Shown here one piece after another: positions 11,313 to 22,901 of a stretch of DNA of 64,000 bases (positions are counted from its first letter, which is position 1; each line of letters begins with the position of its first letter). Source of the DNA: Osmia lignaria lignaria (lineage: Eukaryota; Arthropoda; Insecta; Hymenoptera; Megachilidae); NCBI RefSeq assembly GCF_051020975.1, contig NC_135041.1:13776256-13840255 (forward strand). The letters run 5' to 3'. Under the pieces are notes generated by a model. That model saw nothing but the letters and a program-made list of their open reading frames with translations. It was not told the origin of the DNA and searched no databases. Both the position numbers and the translations under genes were made by a program.

Positions 11313-13141
11313 CACGTGCATCATCTCGAACCTCAAATATCCAACAAAAGTGACCCGTTCTTTTTTCTTCTACAATTACAATAATAGGAATAATTAATTA
11401 CCATGTCTACTCTACCTTGCAATTAATCCTACTGTTGCGCTACGGTTACGTCTACGTGTTTGCCTTCAACGTAATCCCTGATATACTGACGATTACGATA
11501 ACCTTTCCTAATGACAAACAGAAGCTTCGAATTTCGTGCTTTCAACGAGAAATTTCGTGACTGTCAAGTGTAAAGTGTTAAGTAAGAGAAAAGATGATAA
11601 ATCATGTTCGTGTACATACACCAACCGGAAACCTATTAATAGACTTCTTTTTTTCATCACATCGGTTAGCGAACGAATAAAATCGATTAATAAATCTTTC
11701 GTCGTTCATTCATTTTTCTACTTACGATTCAATTGAAATAAGAAAATGTATATAATGTATAGGTACAATAGCAAGCAAGGCCTTGATAATATGGATTCCA
11801 TCCAATTTTTAGTTATTATTAATCTTTTCGCTACCCGATGCTGACTATACGTACTCATTTACCATTACCACTTTGACTACCATATGTCTACCTCTACCAA
11901 AGTACTTATACATACATATATGTATCTATGTACCTATCTACCTACCTACGTATTTACATATTTAAGTGCCATCAATTTTAATAAGAATCTATCATTTATT
12001 TTCACTGAAACAACCATCTTATCCAAACAATTATGAATAATTTCATTATTCATTTAGTTATTTAGGTATGCATAAAATTGAACGGTAACATAAAGTTTGT
12101 CGAACGAGACTTTTGAATTTAGCCGCGCATGTAACGATACATAACGCGGGTAATTAAAATAGTCTAACGACAGCATTCGACATGGCATTCGAGTGGTTCG
12201 TCAAAAGAATAGAAAAATCTCATTTACCCGTCCATTCTAATTATAATAAAATGATAAAATAATAGTATCATTTTCTTGAACAATTTACAAGTTATCTCGT
12301 TTATGAAACGCTGAAAATATACAGATATGAGCACGTGCAAAATGTGCGCTCGCGAATGAATGCCACGTAACGTATCAAAAGTAAAATATAAAATATAAAA
12401 TTTCAACATACGTGTATGTATTTACCTTGATACGATATTCTGCAATGTCTGTAAAATTATCGAAAGCGAAGCAGCGTTGATCTACGTTGATAACCGTTCC
12501 GGTATATGGCTCGGCTCTCTTTCCAACTAGCCAAGTATCCAAGTATCCAAATATACTTTTTATACTTTTCTTAATTGCAGTGGAAAATGAATAATATCGG
12601 AAAACGTTATCACTGATTATTCTCCACCACTGACAATTAATACTGTACACTGTCGATAAATAAGTAATGCCGGCACAGTGCTTCTTTCGAAAATCAAAGT
12701 TAAGTACAAAATGCCGACTCGTTTCAACGAATAATCGTTAAAATTAATTTTCTAAATCCTCTTTCTCCTTTCACCGATCTCCTTTCAATTGTACTTCTGA
12801 TTTATAATACGTACACTGTACTGCTTGCGTTGAGGTTAGGTTTTGCATTAAGTACAAAAATCATAAGAGCCATCAAGTGACGTCGTGACCAGCCCTATGT
12901 ATAACTTGCTAACACGTCCAGTGTAGCTTTTCCTTCTTTAAATTCTTTCCAATTTCTTGCATTCGGACAACGGGTATATGTACGTAAACAATATGCTTCA
13001 GGATCCTAGAATCCAGTGACTCGATAACATTCGATAACCGGCTAACTTTACGCTTTTCACTGGTTATTCCAGATTTTCTTCAATTTATCAAACCTTTGCC
13101 AAATTATTTTCGATTCCGTCGATGATACTAGTGTGAAAAAT

Positions 13142-13180
13142 CACCACCAACACCAACAACACCACCACCACCACCACTGT
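13142..13180. repeat. CAC/CAA trinucleotide tract
   Basis: A short imperfect run of CAC and CAA triplets in non-coding DNA; no open frame of interest crosses it. Confidence 0.75.
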
Positions 13181-13799
13181 TACTACCACTATCACAAGAT
13201 TCGTTAATCTTTTTTACACATCAACGTAACGATCGACCCAAGTTTCACGGAATTTTCATTGCATCAAAAAGCCCACTCTGAATGCGTTCAATTTCACCAC
13301 TTGCAATGGCGAGCTTCGTCTCCCTTTCTTCGTGGCAACAAATGATATATTTATTTATTAATCTTGCATAAAAATCAAAATCGTTCGAGACTCGTGAAGG
13401 AATCTTAACGATAATCAATATACGGTAAATAATCTTTTCACTTTCAAACTTGTTCAGCGCTGCTACTCGTACACTGAATGACACTTAACCTAAGCGCGTC
13501 GTAAAAATACCGAACGCACTACTCTCGTGCCTAACTACATATGTAAGTAGGATAACGTTGCTTCTCTAACCTTGAAAATTTAACTTTCAACTTCAAGCTT
13601 AAACTTTACAAATAATAAGTACAGAATAATAAGTAACGAACATCACCGATTCTCGGTATCCTCGTTTCCACTCTACAAAATGACTCGTCAAGTTTTTCGC
13701 CAACGATTTTTCTCGATTTTTGCAAATATCTATTTACGTATATTTTCTATGTATGTACTTCCAAGTAAAGATTTCTTTTGTTCAATGATCGAGGCTATG

Positions 13800-13965
13800 G
13801 TGCCGCGTTGTAGGCCGTAGAGCGGCCGGCACACAGGAAACCGGTGACAGTCTCGAGAAGCGCACACCCCCGATCGCGCATCCTTCCTGGAGCCCTGGCA
13901 AGAGCCAACTGCTCTGCGCGCTTCTATGCCAACATTCAAGGCGGTCCCACAACCGATCAGCTGAC
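13800..13965. promoter_or_regulatory. GC-rich CpG-containing island
   Basis: This block is much richer in G, C and CpG than the surrounding kilobases (GAGCGGCCGGCACAC, CCCCGATCGCGCATC, CTGCGCGCTTC). It ends beside a CAGCTG E-box near 13960. A minus-strand open frame of 69 codons crosses it but shows no family resemblance. In AT-rich insect DNA such an isolated island often marks a promoter or 5' exon. On the minus strand it could serve the low-complexity gene, but I could not trace a splice path. Confidence 0.35.
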
Positions 13966-14366
13966 CGAACTAACCGTTTATATGTATCCGATGTAAATGG
14001 TGCTTTTCTTTGCTCCTATCTTTTAACGCAAACCTCTTAGATCAAAATATCGATACGTGTAATTTAAAGAATTAAACAGAAAAAGCATAAACCACAAAGA
14101 AGAAACAACAATTCTTTATCCCCCTTTACCGTTCAATGTAATCGACACTTTAATTTTTTATTTCCAGCTAAAGAGGGCACCACCTAACAGAATCTTTACG
14201 ATACCCCATTTACCATCAATCCTTTTTCTTATATTTTACCATAATTAAATATACATACACAATACACGTACTTATGTAAGTAAGTGCATATGCATATATG
14301 AGTCACAATCGGTGGAATTTATATACAAATTATTAAAAATTATTTCATTTGTCATACATACCTACT

Positions 14367-14565
14367 TATACTTGATGTCACGAGAGTCCATAACAGTCCA
14401 TAACTAAGTCCATGACTAAGCGCACAGGTTGGAAGATGGTGGGGGAAAGCGATCCGCCAATCGCTTTCCACTTCCGGTGGAAGTATCGCCAATCAGAGTG
14501 ACATGCGCAGAAAAGAACGAAAACTGGTCTTTTCGCAGTTATGGACTCTCGTGACATCAAGTATA
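14367..14565 (+). mobile_element. MITE-like element, copy B (second subfamily)
   Basis: The outer inverted arms read TATACTTGATGTCACGA on the left and TCGTGACATCAAGTATA on the right. Inside them the family core begins with GAGTCCATAAC and ends with GTTATGGACTC. The interior holds GATGGTGGGGGAAAGCG, GCCAATCGC, a CACTTCCGGTGGAAG hairpin and GCCAATCAG. The left core is slightly expanded by repeated AGTCCATAAC / AGTCCATGAC units. It lies about 640 bases upstream of the asparagine synthetase start codon. Confidence 0.9.
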
Positions 14566-15208
14566 CATAAGTACATACACACACGTAATATATAATCCAA
14601 TTATTATTCATATGTAAATACCGATGTCCTTATTATATTGATTATAATAAGTTAAGTAATGCAGTTATTACGTATGATATTTTTATGAAAATATTCGTAT
14701 AATATAAAAATATCGTTTAAACTTTACTATGCTTTAATCAAAGTAATGATTAAGTAAAACGTTTAATCTTTTCTCAAGTTTCATTCCAAGGCGTATTTTT
14801 TAAAATACATACATATATATAATATGTAATATGTCATCATTTCGATGTTCTTTATTGTTTATATCGGAAAACTTTGCGCAGTCGCAAGCACACGTGTACA
14901 TACACGTATCCATATAGTATAAAAATGTATAACACGTGGAAGCAGTTTATACATTTCTTGCTTTGATATAATTAATCGTTTTACAGTAGTAATCGAAAGC
15001 TGAAGAACCATTTTATTTTTCATACGGTATTCTAGATTATTTTTAATATTTTATCTTACAATTACTCTAATTTCTGTTAAGAAATACTCTAACACCATAT
15101 GCAATACTGCATGCTAATATTATATTCTGTTCAATTCAATATCTGATAAATTATAATAACTTTTTACAGGTCAACAGATTTAAAAAAATTGTATAAAATA
15201 TACATAAA

Positions 15209-17604
15209 ATGTGTGGAATTTGGGCTCTCTTTGGATTAGATACGCAACCTTCAACTCATATTTATCAAAACTTTGGAAAAATAACACACCGTGGTCCAGA
15301 AGCTTTTAGGCTTGAATTCGATAGCAGAGTTAAAGTATGATTTTAATCAAGTTTTTTAAACTTTCTTTTATTCATTTTTTTATTAATATAATAATTATGT
15401 AATGCAAAGAAATTTTTTTAATCTGTATTTTTAGAATGGCTATCTTGGATTTCACAGATTAGCAATTGTTGACAGTCTTTGTGGAATGCAACCAATGAGA
15501 CTTTATGAATATCCACATTTATTTCTATTATGTAATGGAGAAATTTATAATCATAAAGAGGTAATATTTCTTTGCTTTGTTGTTTCATTAAAATTATTTG
15601 TATCTAATAAATTTATTTATTATTTCATAAATTTCATTTTATCAGATCAGTCAAGATCATGGATACAAACGTGTTACTAAATGCGATGTTGAGGTGATAT
15701 TACATTTATATGCAGATGGTGGTGTTGAAAATGTTGCTAAAATGTTGGATGGTGTTTTTGCATTTTGTTTAATGGATATTAAGACTAGAAGAATTCTTAT
15801 TGCCAGAGATCCTTATGGTGTTAGACCAATTTTCAGATTTTACTCTAAAAATGGACAACTTGCAGTTTGTTCTGAGAGCAAGGTATTTAAAGAAATGAAA
15901 ATTATCTGTATGCAAAACCCACTTTATTCTCTTCAAATTTATGTTCAGGGACTTATGGGAATAACAAAACAAATTACGTCTGAATCAGTATTGGAACCAT
16001 TTCCGCCAGGTTATTACGAGGAATACGAAATCTTAGATGATGGTCGAACGAAATTATTATCAAAAGTTAATTATCATAAACCTGATGATAAGCCTAGCTT
16101 TAAAGTTTATGTTCCTTGGAATGGTTAATTAAATTATTATTTAGAAAATACTATTTATAAATTGTAAATAATCATTGCATTGTATTACATCATCGTGTTC
16201 TTTTTCTTTCAGCTTTAAGTAATTTAGATGTACATGGAAACATTAGAAAATTACTTTTAGCTGCTATAAAAAAAAGACTGATGACCGATAGAGAAATAGG
16301 TTGTCTATTATCGGGTGGTCTTGATTCAAGTTTAATCGCTGCTTTACTTGCCAAACATGCAAAAGAAGTAAATTTGCCATACAAAATAAAAAGTTTTGCA
16401 ATTGGTATGGGTGACAGTCCAGATATAATTGCAGCTAGACAGGTTAAAAATAATCTTTTGTATTTCCATACAACTGCGCAACAGAATAAATAAGTATAAT
16501 AATTATTAGGTTGCAGATTATATAGGGACAGAACACCATGAAGTAATCTTTTCTGAAAAGGATGTAATTGAAATTTTAGATAAACTCATTTATCAGTTGG
16601 AAACATTCGACATCACTACGATTCGAGCTTCTATTGGGTAAATCTACATATACGAGTATAAATACATATGTACATATATGTATATACACGTCTATTTTGT
16701 TTCAAAGCATTCTTCAACTCTCTCTTAAATTATTCATTTACATCTATTTCATTTCAGCATGTATCTCGTCTCAAGATACATTAAACATAATACGAAAACA
16801 ACTGTAATATTCAGTGGAGAAGGTGCAGATGAACTGGCACAAGGATATATATATTTCAGAGATGCACCTAATGCAATAGAAGCTCATAATGAATCTATTC
16901 GATTATTAAAAGATATATATTTATATGATGGCTTAAGAGCAGATAGAACTACTAGTGCATTTAGTTTAGAACTTCGCGTTCCATTCTTAGACCTTCAATT
17001 TACGAATTATTACTTATCATTAGATGTTGCTTCTAGACAGCCTCAAGGTAAATATTCGTATAACAAATTACTAATAATAAATAAAGTAAACAAATACAAA
17101 TGATATAATTATACAATTGATACAGGAGGAATTGAGAAATATTTATTACGATCTGCATTTGAGGGAACAAATCTATTACCATCAAACATATTATGGAGAC
17201 ATAAAGAAGCATTTAGTGATGGTGTGACATCAATTAAAAAGTCTCTTTTTCAAATTATACACGATGTTGTAGATGTTCGTGTATCGGATGACGATTTAGA
17301 AAAGGCTTATTTAAAATATCCTCATTGTACTCCAAAGACCAAAGAGGCATTTTATTACAGGTAAAATCAGTTTGTGCAGTAATGTAAGCTGTCTACTAAA
17401 ATTATTCTTCGAAAAAAAAAAAGAAACTATTTTTTGCGTTTTAGAAAAGTGTTTGAAAAACATTACGAAGGACGTGCAAAACATTTTGTACCATACTTTT
17501 GGATGCCGCGTTGGGTAACGGGAGTTTCTGATCCATCTGCAAGATTTATTGCTCATTATGCAGCAGATAAAAAAAATAACTGTATAAAAAACGATAAAGA
17601 CTAA
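15209..17604 (+). CDS. AsnS: asparagine synthetase (glutamine-hydrolysing)
   Basis: Makes asparagine from aspartate, glutamine and ATP in the cytosol. Nine coding exons fit in phase: 15209-15334, 15435-15560, 15646-15882, 15949-16123, 16213-16442, 16510-16637, 16758-17047, 17126-17360, 17445-17604, giving 568 residues (vertebrate enzyme about 561). Met-Cys-Gly-Ile-Trp at the start gives the Cys2 nucleophile of the class II glutamine amidotransferase domain. GFHRLAIVD, CNGEIYNH and RDPYGVRP follow in that domain. The ATP-binding loop SGGLDSS is at residues ~255-261, and FSGEGADEL, RADRTTSA and ELRVPFLD complete the synthetase domain. An AATAAA signal sits at 17614. A splice acceptor at ~15170 upstream of the ATG suggests a 5' UTR intron. 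Intron 3 is only 66 bases, has no stop and keeps frame, so retention would merely insert 22 residues. Confidence 0.96.
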
Positions 17605-17613
17605 ATATGCAGC

Positions 17614-17619
17614 AATAAA
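17614..17619 (+). terminator. AATAAA poly(A) signal of asparagine synthetase
   Basis: AATAAA ten bases after the stop codon, followed by AT-rich sequence. Close spacing implies a very short 3' UTR, although further AT-rich signals lie downstream. Confidence 0.5.
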
Positions 17620-17876
17620 TTGATATTGAATATATATTTGTAATTTAAAGTTGTAAAAAAAACAATCTATTGCTGATCCTATTATAATGTTTTAAATATA
17701 ATCATGTGAACAAGTTTTGTAAATCAAATTGAATATTTGTGTAAATGAAAATATTATAGTATTCCTGTAATTTTACAAATCAATATTTCAAATATATAAG
17801 AACAATATCATACCAATGAAGATTGTGCCAAAATATAGAGTAATGAACAACACATCACCATGGTGTAAGAGAAAAG

Positions 17877-17885
17877 AAAAAAAAA
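17877..17885 (-). terminator. oligo-T terminator of tRNA-Arg
   Basis: Nine consecutive T on the minus strand, about 27 bases beyond the tRNA 3' end. No T-run of four or more is closer, so the primary transcript should carry a short trailer. Confidence 0.6.
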
Positions 17886-17911
17886 TATTAATGGTAGCAA
17901 ACACACAATTT

Positions 17912-17984
17912 TACCCCTGGTGGGACTCGAACCCACAATCCCCGGTTTAGGAGACCGATGCCTTATCCATTAGGCCACAGGGGC
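17912..17984 (-). tRNA. tRNA-Arg (anticodon CCU)
   Basis: Read on the minus strand this is a 73-base cloverleaf. The acceptor GCCCCTG pairs with CAGGGGT, with a G-U at the first pair. The D arm is around GCCTAATGGATAAGGC, and the anticodon stem TCGGT/ACCGG closes the loop CTCCTAA. The T arm is GTGGG-TTCGAGT-CCCAC, and the discriminator base is A. The anticodon CCU reads AGG (Arg). There is no intron. The internal B box GTTCGAGTCCC is intact, so it looks functional. It lies on the opposite strand between asparagine synthetase and TADA1. A T-run (A-run on the plus strand at 17877-17885) about 27 bases downstream can stop RNA polymerase III. Confidence 0.95.
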
Positions 17985-18190
17985 AGGTACAAGAACGAAC
18001 TTATTTTTACTACTAGAAAGTATATATATATATACATATATCAAAATGTTTAATTATTTCTTATTATACCTATATAGCTGAATTCCAAGATGGGGCGATA
18101 CGTATACATACGACAAAGTAAGAAATCAAAAGAAACCTCTTACATCAAGCATAGGTATCGCGGCTGAATACAAACGATGTGTACGGGCGC

Positions 18191-18296
18191 AGAATCGACA
18201 CCTCGACTGGATATATGCAACGTTTAAATGCCTAGAATCGACACCTCGGCGGATATATGCGACGTCTGGGTCCCAATGTTTGTTGCATATATCCAG
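18191..18296. repeat. local direct repeat with inverted third copy
   Basis: AGAATCGACACCTCG plus GGATATATGCNACGT occurs twice (about 18191-18223 and 18234-18265). A third, inverted piece TTGCATATATCCAGC (about 18282-18296) can pair with the first copy. The function is unknown; it lies about 230-340 bases upstream of TADA1. Confidence 0.7.
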
Positions 18297-18380
18297 CTTT
18301 TACTGTATACTGCTAAATATAAGACCACTAAATATGCTGCTCGGTGTCACAACACGCTTGCATAAACGAAGCCTGCTTGA

Positions 18381-18418
18381 GCCAATTGGAGTTAACATGC
18401 GCAGAACGAACGAAAACT
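18381..18418 (+). mobile_element. degenerate MITE remnant F
   Basis: GCCAATTGGAGTTAACATGC then GCAGAACGAACGAAAACT matches, with small changes, the right third of copy B (GCCAATCAGAGTGACATGCG then CAGAAAAGAACGAAAACT). The terminal repeat is not recognisable. It ends about 110 bases before the TADA1 start codon and keeps the CCAAT motif. Confidence 0.55.
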
Positions 18419-18528
18419 CGTAGCATGACAGGTACAGTCTATCGGTGAACTAATAATATATTTTCAGTGATTGAAATTCATATGTTACATATTTAAGTTA
18501 TTCGATTCATATAGAAAATAATTGAAAA

Positions 18529-19934
18529 ATGACAACATCAAAAGAATTAAACTTAGCTAGAAAAAGTCTTGTAGCATCACTGGGTGAAAATGCAAAAGTG
18601 TAAGAGATATTTCATTTTTAAGAAATATGTTAAAATTATATTGCAAACTTCAAATACAGAAACAAAGTTAATGTTTTATGCCTTTTGTTATATATGAAAT
18701 TTAACAATTTCAGCTTTATAAGTTGTTTTTAAATGTTACCTTTTAAAAATACACATGTATTGTTAACAGGTATTTTGAAAAAATGAAGCTATGGTTTCAA
18801 ATGAAGGTAATTAATACTATTTTATGATTAAATATTTTAATACTAATTACCATTAGTATTATTATGATCTATAAAATATTATTTCAGACCACAAAAGAAG
18901 AATTTGATTGTGAGGCAAGGAATATTATGACAGAGGATCAAGTTCATCTTCACAATGAGTTTCTTCTTTGCCTGTTCAATAAAGTTAGAGGTTTAGCTGC
19001 TGCTGCACCTATTCGTAAAATAGACAGAGAGAAAGCTATAAAAGAAAAGAGGCTAAGATTAAAACGTAAATACAAAACTGATAAGTCAAATTTTGAGGTA
19101 TAAAAGCAATTAGTTATTTCAACTAATCCATTTGTTTTTTACAATGAGATTAACATAAGATGAACATAAAATAAAGGTTTTTGTATTTTATTGTATAGCC
19201 TGCAGATATATATGTTGAGGTTTTGAGCCAAACTTCATCACCTGTTGGGGATGAACCTATTGGAGCAAATCGCTCTAGTGCCCAAGAACTCGTGTTGCCA
19301 GATAGAACTTTTGTTTTAGCAAGATTAATGCTGGCAGCATGGGAAAATAATATGGATGGAGCAGAAGAGAATACTGCCCACATAGTTATAGCTGCCACAC
19401 AAATCTTTTTAAAAAATATACTTACAGCAATATTTACAAGAAGAAAGGGGTATGCTGTAAGGGATGGCTCTTTTATTTATAATATAGGAGAACCAGTACC
19501 TAGTTCATGGAAAAGAAACTCTATTCACATATCCCGTCCATCGGACTATAATGTTACAGACATGGTAGATCCTTATGGTCAAGTACCTACAATCAAACCA
19601 AATTTTGAAGAAGCAGAACAAGCAACAGCATTTGCTTATGCATGTTCTTCTCAAACTATTCCCCCTCCATTAAAACCTGTTAATACAGCTGATTTACAAT
19701 ATACGCTGAAGGTAAGAGAAAGTAATATATTACGTATATTAACAAACTTGATGATTCAAAATACTGTTTTAATATTATCTAATACTGTTCTATCATAAAC
19801 AGATATACAAAAATCTTGTCAATAGCCATACTATTTATGCTACTAACATGGAACGTTTATTTACATACGCAACGCATCAGACATGGGAAGATCTAGAAGC
19901 TAAAAAATTATTAAACTATCAACCTGCAACATAG
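18529..19934 (+). CDS. TADA1: transcriptional adapter 1 (SAGA subunit)
   Basis: Ada1/TADA1 is a histone-fold structural subunit of the nuclear SAGA co-activator complex. Five exons join in phase: 18529-18599, 18770-18806, 18888-19097, 19199-19711, 19803-19934, encoding 320 residues, close to the usual ~335. The N-terminal SAGA-Tad1 motif is clear: an Ala/Lys helix, KLWFQMK, TKEEFDCEARNIMT, and the HNEFLLCLFNKVRG helix. A basic KRLRLKRKYK stretch follows (~residues 95-105). The histone-fold-like part begins around LPDRTFVLARLMLAAWE, and HIVIAATQIFLKNIL is typical of the family. Exon 2 is only 37 bases. An AATAAA signal is at 19950. It lies between the minus-strand tRNA and the convergent AP-3 mu gene. 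Confidence 0.93.
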
Positions 19935-19949
19935 TTAATTATTTCTGTA

Positions 19950-19955
19950 AATAAA
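19950..19955 (+). terminator. AATAAA poly(A) signal of TADA1
   Basis: AATAAA 16 bases beyond the stop codon; the convergent AP-3 mu gene ends at 20289, leaving about 350 bases between the two stop codons. Confidence 0.5.
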
Positions 19956-20288
19956 TAACAATTTAAGGTGAATAATTTACAAATTGCGTATTAAAAGTTA
20001 CATGTTACATAAGATTTTTTACGAGACATACTTTGTTAATAAAATTAATTTTTAAAATACGTAACATATATAATTATTATTATACCTTATCGGTACGTTC
20101 AATGGATAAATTTTATTTTATCTTTTGTTTTTATTTTTTTTTTAACATCATTCACATATATGTTATAAACAAGAACAAAGCAAGCTCATTTTACTGGAGT
20201 TTATTTGGACCTTTATAAATTATTAGATAGATATTTAATCTCATTATTGATGTGAAAAATATTTCATACTTTTACTTGTTTTTTGAAT

Positions 20289-20607
20289 TTACATTCTTAT
20301 TTGAAATTTACCAGCTTTAGTAATGTATTTAACCCCTTTAAATGGTTTATATTTTTCTCCATACATATCTAGTCGATTAACTTTTAAGCCAGAAACTGCT
20401 AACTGATTTATTGTAAAATGAACCTAAAATAAAATACTTCAATTATTCTGTATAATAACATTATGTATAAATCATATATACATACGTACATTAATTGCAG
20501 GATTAGACTCCAATACACTTGCAGAACTTTGGATAGTAATCTAAAAAATATTATGTATGTTTTCTTACATTTCTTTAATTTCTAATACTTTAATGTTATA
20601 GACTCTT

Positions 20608-20647
<40 letters not shown>

Positions 20648-22281
20648 TGTACCGAGCCTCTTAAATTTGGCAATTTGGAAACATCTATTCTCCCAATATC
20701 CCACAATAATATTTTACTAACAGGGTCAAACGAATATTTTCCTTGATTAGGAGTCAATGTACAATTCAATACTATTTTTGGCATAGGAATTTCCAATGTA
20801 ACATTTTCTACCTAAAATATACACAGTACTTGAATATCATATTAATTTCTATACTTTCATATAAAATAAAAATGCATACAGTTCTGCCAATGGTTTGTTT
20901 TGGTCCCACAGTTATATCTAATCTACCACCTCCTGGTTCTTTAAGACTAATGTTGTGTCTTACGTATATTGGAATTGCTACAATACTTTGCGATCCTATG
21001 TGATAAGAAAGAAGACGGAAATTACCGTCCGGTGGAATGAAAGATAATATTCGTTCCGACTAGAAGGAAAATTATAATATTTTGTTAATATTATTAGTAA
21101 TTTCAAGCTCACAATTATTATTATTACCTCCCATCTTTTAAACCGAACGCAAGGATGAAAACTGACATCATCAAATAATCTAGGATTCATAAAAGAAAGA
21201 GTTAAGTCTGGCATACCACTTAACTTTATACAACAGTCAATCTGTAATTTAAATAGTGTTTTCAAATATTCTTATCAGTGTTGAAATAACATTAATGATA
21301 TTATAGAAAATACACACATAGCCTTGGATTTCAGCAAATACTGTTGCACCTGTTCTATCAATAATAGCATCCACTTCTTCCACAACATCAAAATAGGCTT
21401 CATTATTTGTATACTTAACACCAGTACGTCTCCAAGGTACGTTAGATAGTTGTCCACTTGGCAATATCGCGCTAACACTGTAATTTATAAATATAATATC
21501 AAGCACATAAAATAATTTTTGCATTTTATTATTGACAAATAATTAAAATATCTACTTAGATTTGCCTGTAACAGTATTTGCAATAGTTCTTAAAATATTT
21601 GGAGGTTTAATAAGTTCTTTTAAGATGTTAGATTCTGTAGCTAATGGAAAACCATTGTCCAACATTTCATCCAATAATTCATATACAACCACATAATTTT
21701 CTTTTATGATAGTTTCTGTACATTCGCTGAAATAATCTTCAAAAGTGTCCACTACTCTGTGTAAAAATTCAATTACAAATAATGGTGGAACTAGAATAAA
21801 AAACTGTTATTTTAATAAGATCTTACATCTAAAGCATATTAGTGCTTGAAATTAAACAAATACCTTCTGTCATACATACTGCAACAAAGAACATATTACA
21901 TCTGTATATACTAATAAGATAATGATGAGGTGTTGCTATTACTGGTGGTGTATCCTCTGGAGATAAAACTCTTCTCTGTTGATCAAAAAAGTAATCGCAC
22001 AATGATCTTGCAACTGCACTTTTCCAATGTTTCTCCATAAATACATCTCTGTAAAATTAATATTCTAATTTTATAAAATAGAAAGATCCTTATTTATTAA
22101 GGGCTTTTAATTGCAAATAAAAATATTTATCCCTAACATTATATGCTACAGATGGTTTATGTATTTTAATAAGATACATGTATGTTGTTAACCAACTACT
22201 TGTCAAATCTTTATATTTACTTGAGTATTTAAGATTAGAAACTTACCCTGATGAGTTGATAATGAACAGACTATGTATCAT
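20289..22281 (-). CDS. AP3M: AP-3 complex subunit mu
   Basis: Medium chain of the AP-3 adaptor, which selects cargo with tyrosine-based signals on Golgi/endosomal membranes for lysosome-related organelles (carmine in Drosophila). Nine exons fit in phase: 22281-22247, 22048-21864, 21790-21556, 21477-21318, 21241-21128, 21059-20880, 20811-20653, 20540-20490, 20423-20289, giving 417 residues (vertebrate mu3 418). Near-identical family motifs include MIHSLFIINSSGD at the start and PHHYLISIYR in the longin-like domain (1-~140). The C-terminal mu-homology domain follows, with PWRRTGVKYTNNEAYFDVVE, SFMNPRLFDDVSFHPC and RLDMYGEKYKPFKGVKY. Only the 5' 35 bases lie in exon 1. It is head-to-head with COG5; their start codons are 620 bases apart with a MITE copy between. 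Confidence 0.96.
20612..20646. repeat. ATT trinucleotide microsatellite in AP3M intron
   Basis: About eleven ATT units lying in the short intron between AP3M exons 7 and 8, close to the acceptor side of that intron on the minus strand. Confidence 0.85.
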
Positions 22282-22464
22282 TTCTTATAACGAGTTATTT
22301 TGAACAGCTTTTTAATCAAAATTATGTGTTAATTTTAACTGGAAAGCTTAAAATCGTTTTTCGTATGCTTAGATAGTATGTGTATACGTATTTACAAATT
22401 TATTACCCACTCATGCATGTAACCCATCCATTTGAAAGCTGTATTTATACGTATTTATTGTATA

Positions 22465-22670
22465 TATACTTGATGTCACGAGAGTCCATAACTAAGCGCA
22501 CAGGTTGGAAGATGGTGGGGGAACGCAGTGATGGTGGGGGAAAGCGATCCGCCAATCGCTTTCCACTTCCGCTGGAACTATCACCAATCAGAGCGAAGAT
22601 GCGCACTGGAGAAGCGCAAAGAACGAAAACTGGTCTTTTCGCAGTTATGGACTCTCATGACATTAAGTAA
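22465..22670 (+). mobile_element. MITE-like element, copy C (chimeric)
   Basis: Second-subfamily outer arms (TATACTTGATGTCACGA left; TCATGACATTAAGTA right) around the common core. The interior contains GATGGTGGGGGAACGCAGT immediately followed by GATGGTGGGGGAAAGCG, so one internal unit appears twice, once in the form of each subfamily. It has CCAAT boxes in GCCAATCGC and ACCAATCAG. It occupies the middle of the AP3M/COG5 divergent promoter, about 185 bases from the AP3M start codon and 230 from that of COG5. Confidence 0.9.
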
Positions 22671-22901
22671 ATATACATATAGTAGGTATCAGTATTACAG
22701 TTACAACGTTTCCGTAAAATTCTAATGGAAATAAATACGATACAATTTATATTAGTATAATAAATAATAAGAAGAATCAATGTGTTTGTAATCTATCCGA
22801 AATAAATCCGAAATATAAATTGATCGAATACTTGAAGCTTATACGGTGTCATTCGGTACTTTTCCCCTTCGGTTTGTATTTTTAACGTTATTAATCTGAT
22901 A

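Larger units (their letters stand above)
6047..14366. other. long non-coding stretch
   Basis: No exon series with matching splice phases was found on either strand over about 8 kb. Contents I can point to: the hairpin at 6300-6355, a GGCGAA repeat near 6717-6735, a CTT tract near 7745-7768, a TGACG array near 10.5 kb, AAGT/AGGT tetramers at 11.27-11.31 kb, a CAC/CAA tract at 13.14-13.18 kb and a GC-rich island at 13.80-13.96 kb. It may be long intron, intergenic DNA, or both. Confidence 0.55.

Noticed and set aside
12375..12650. 91-codon minus-strand open frame
   Set aside because: Looks compositionally ordinary but has no flanking exons in phase and no family match I recognise.
13730..13939. 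69-codon minus-strand open frame across the GC island
   Set aside because: Explained by absence of stops in GC-rich DNA; kept only as a possible promoter region.
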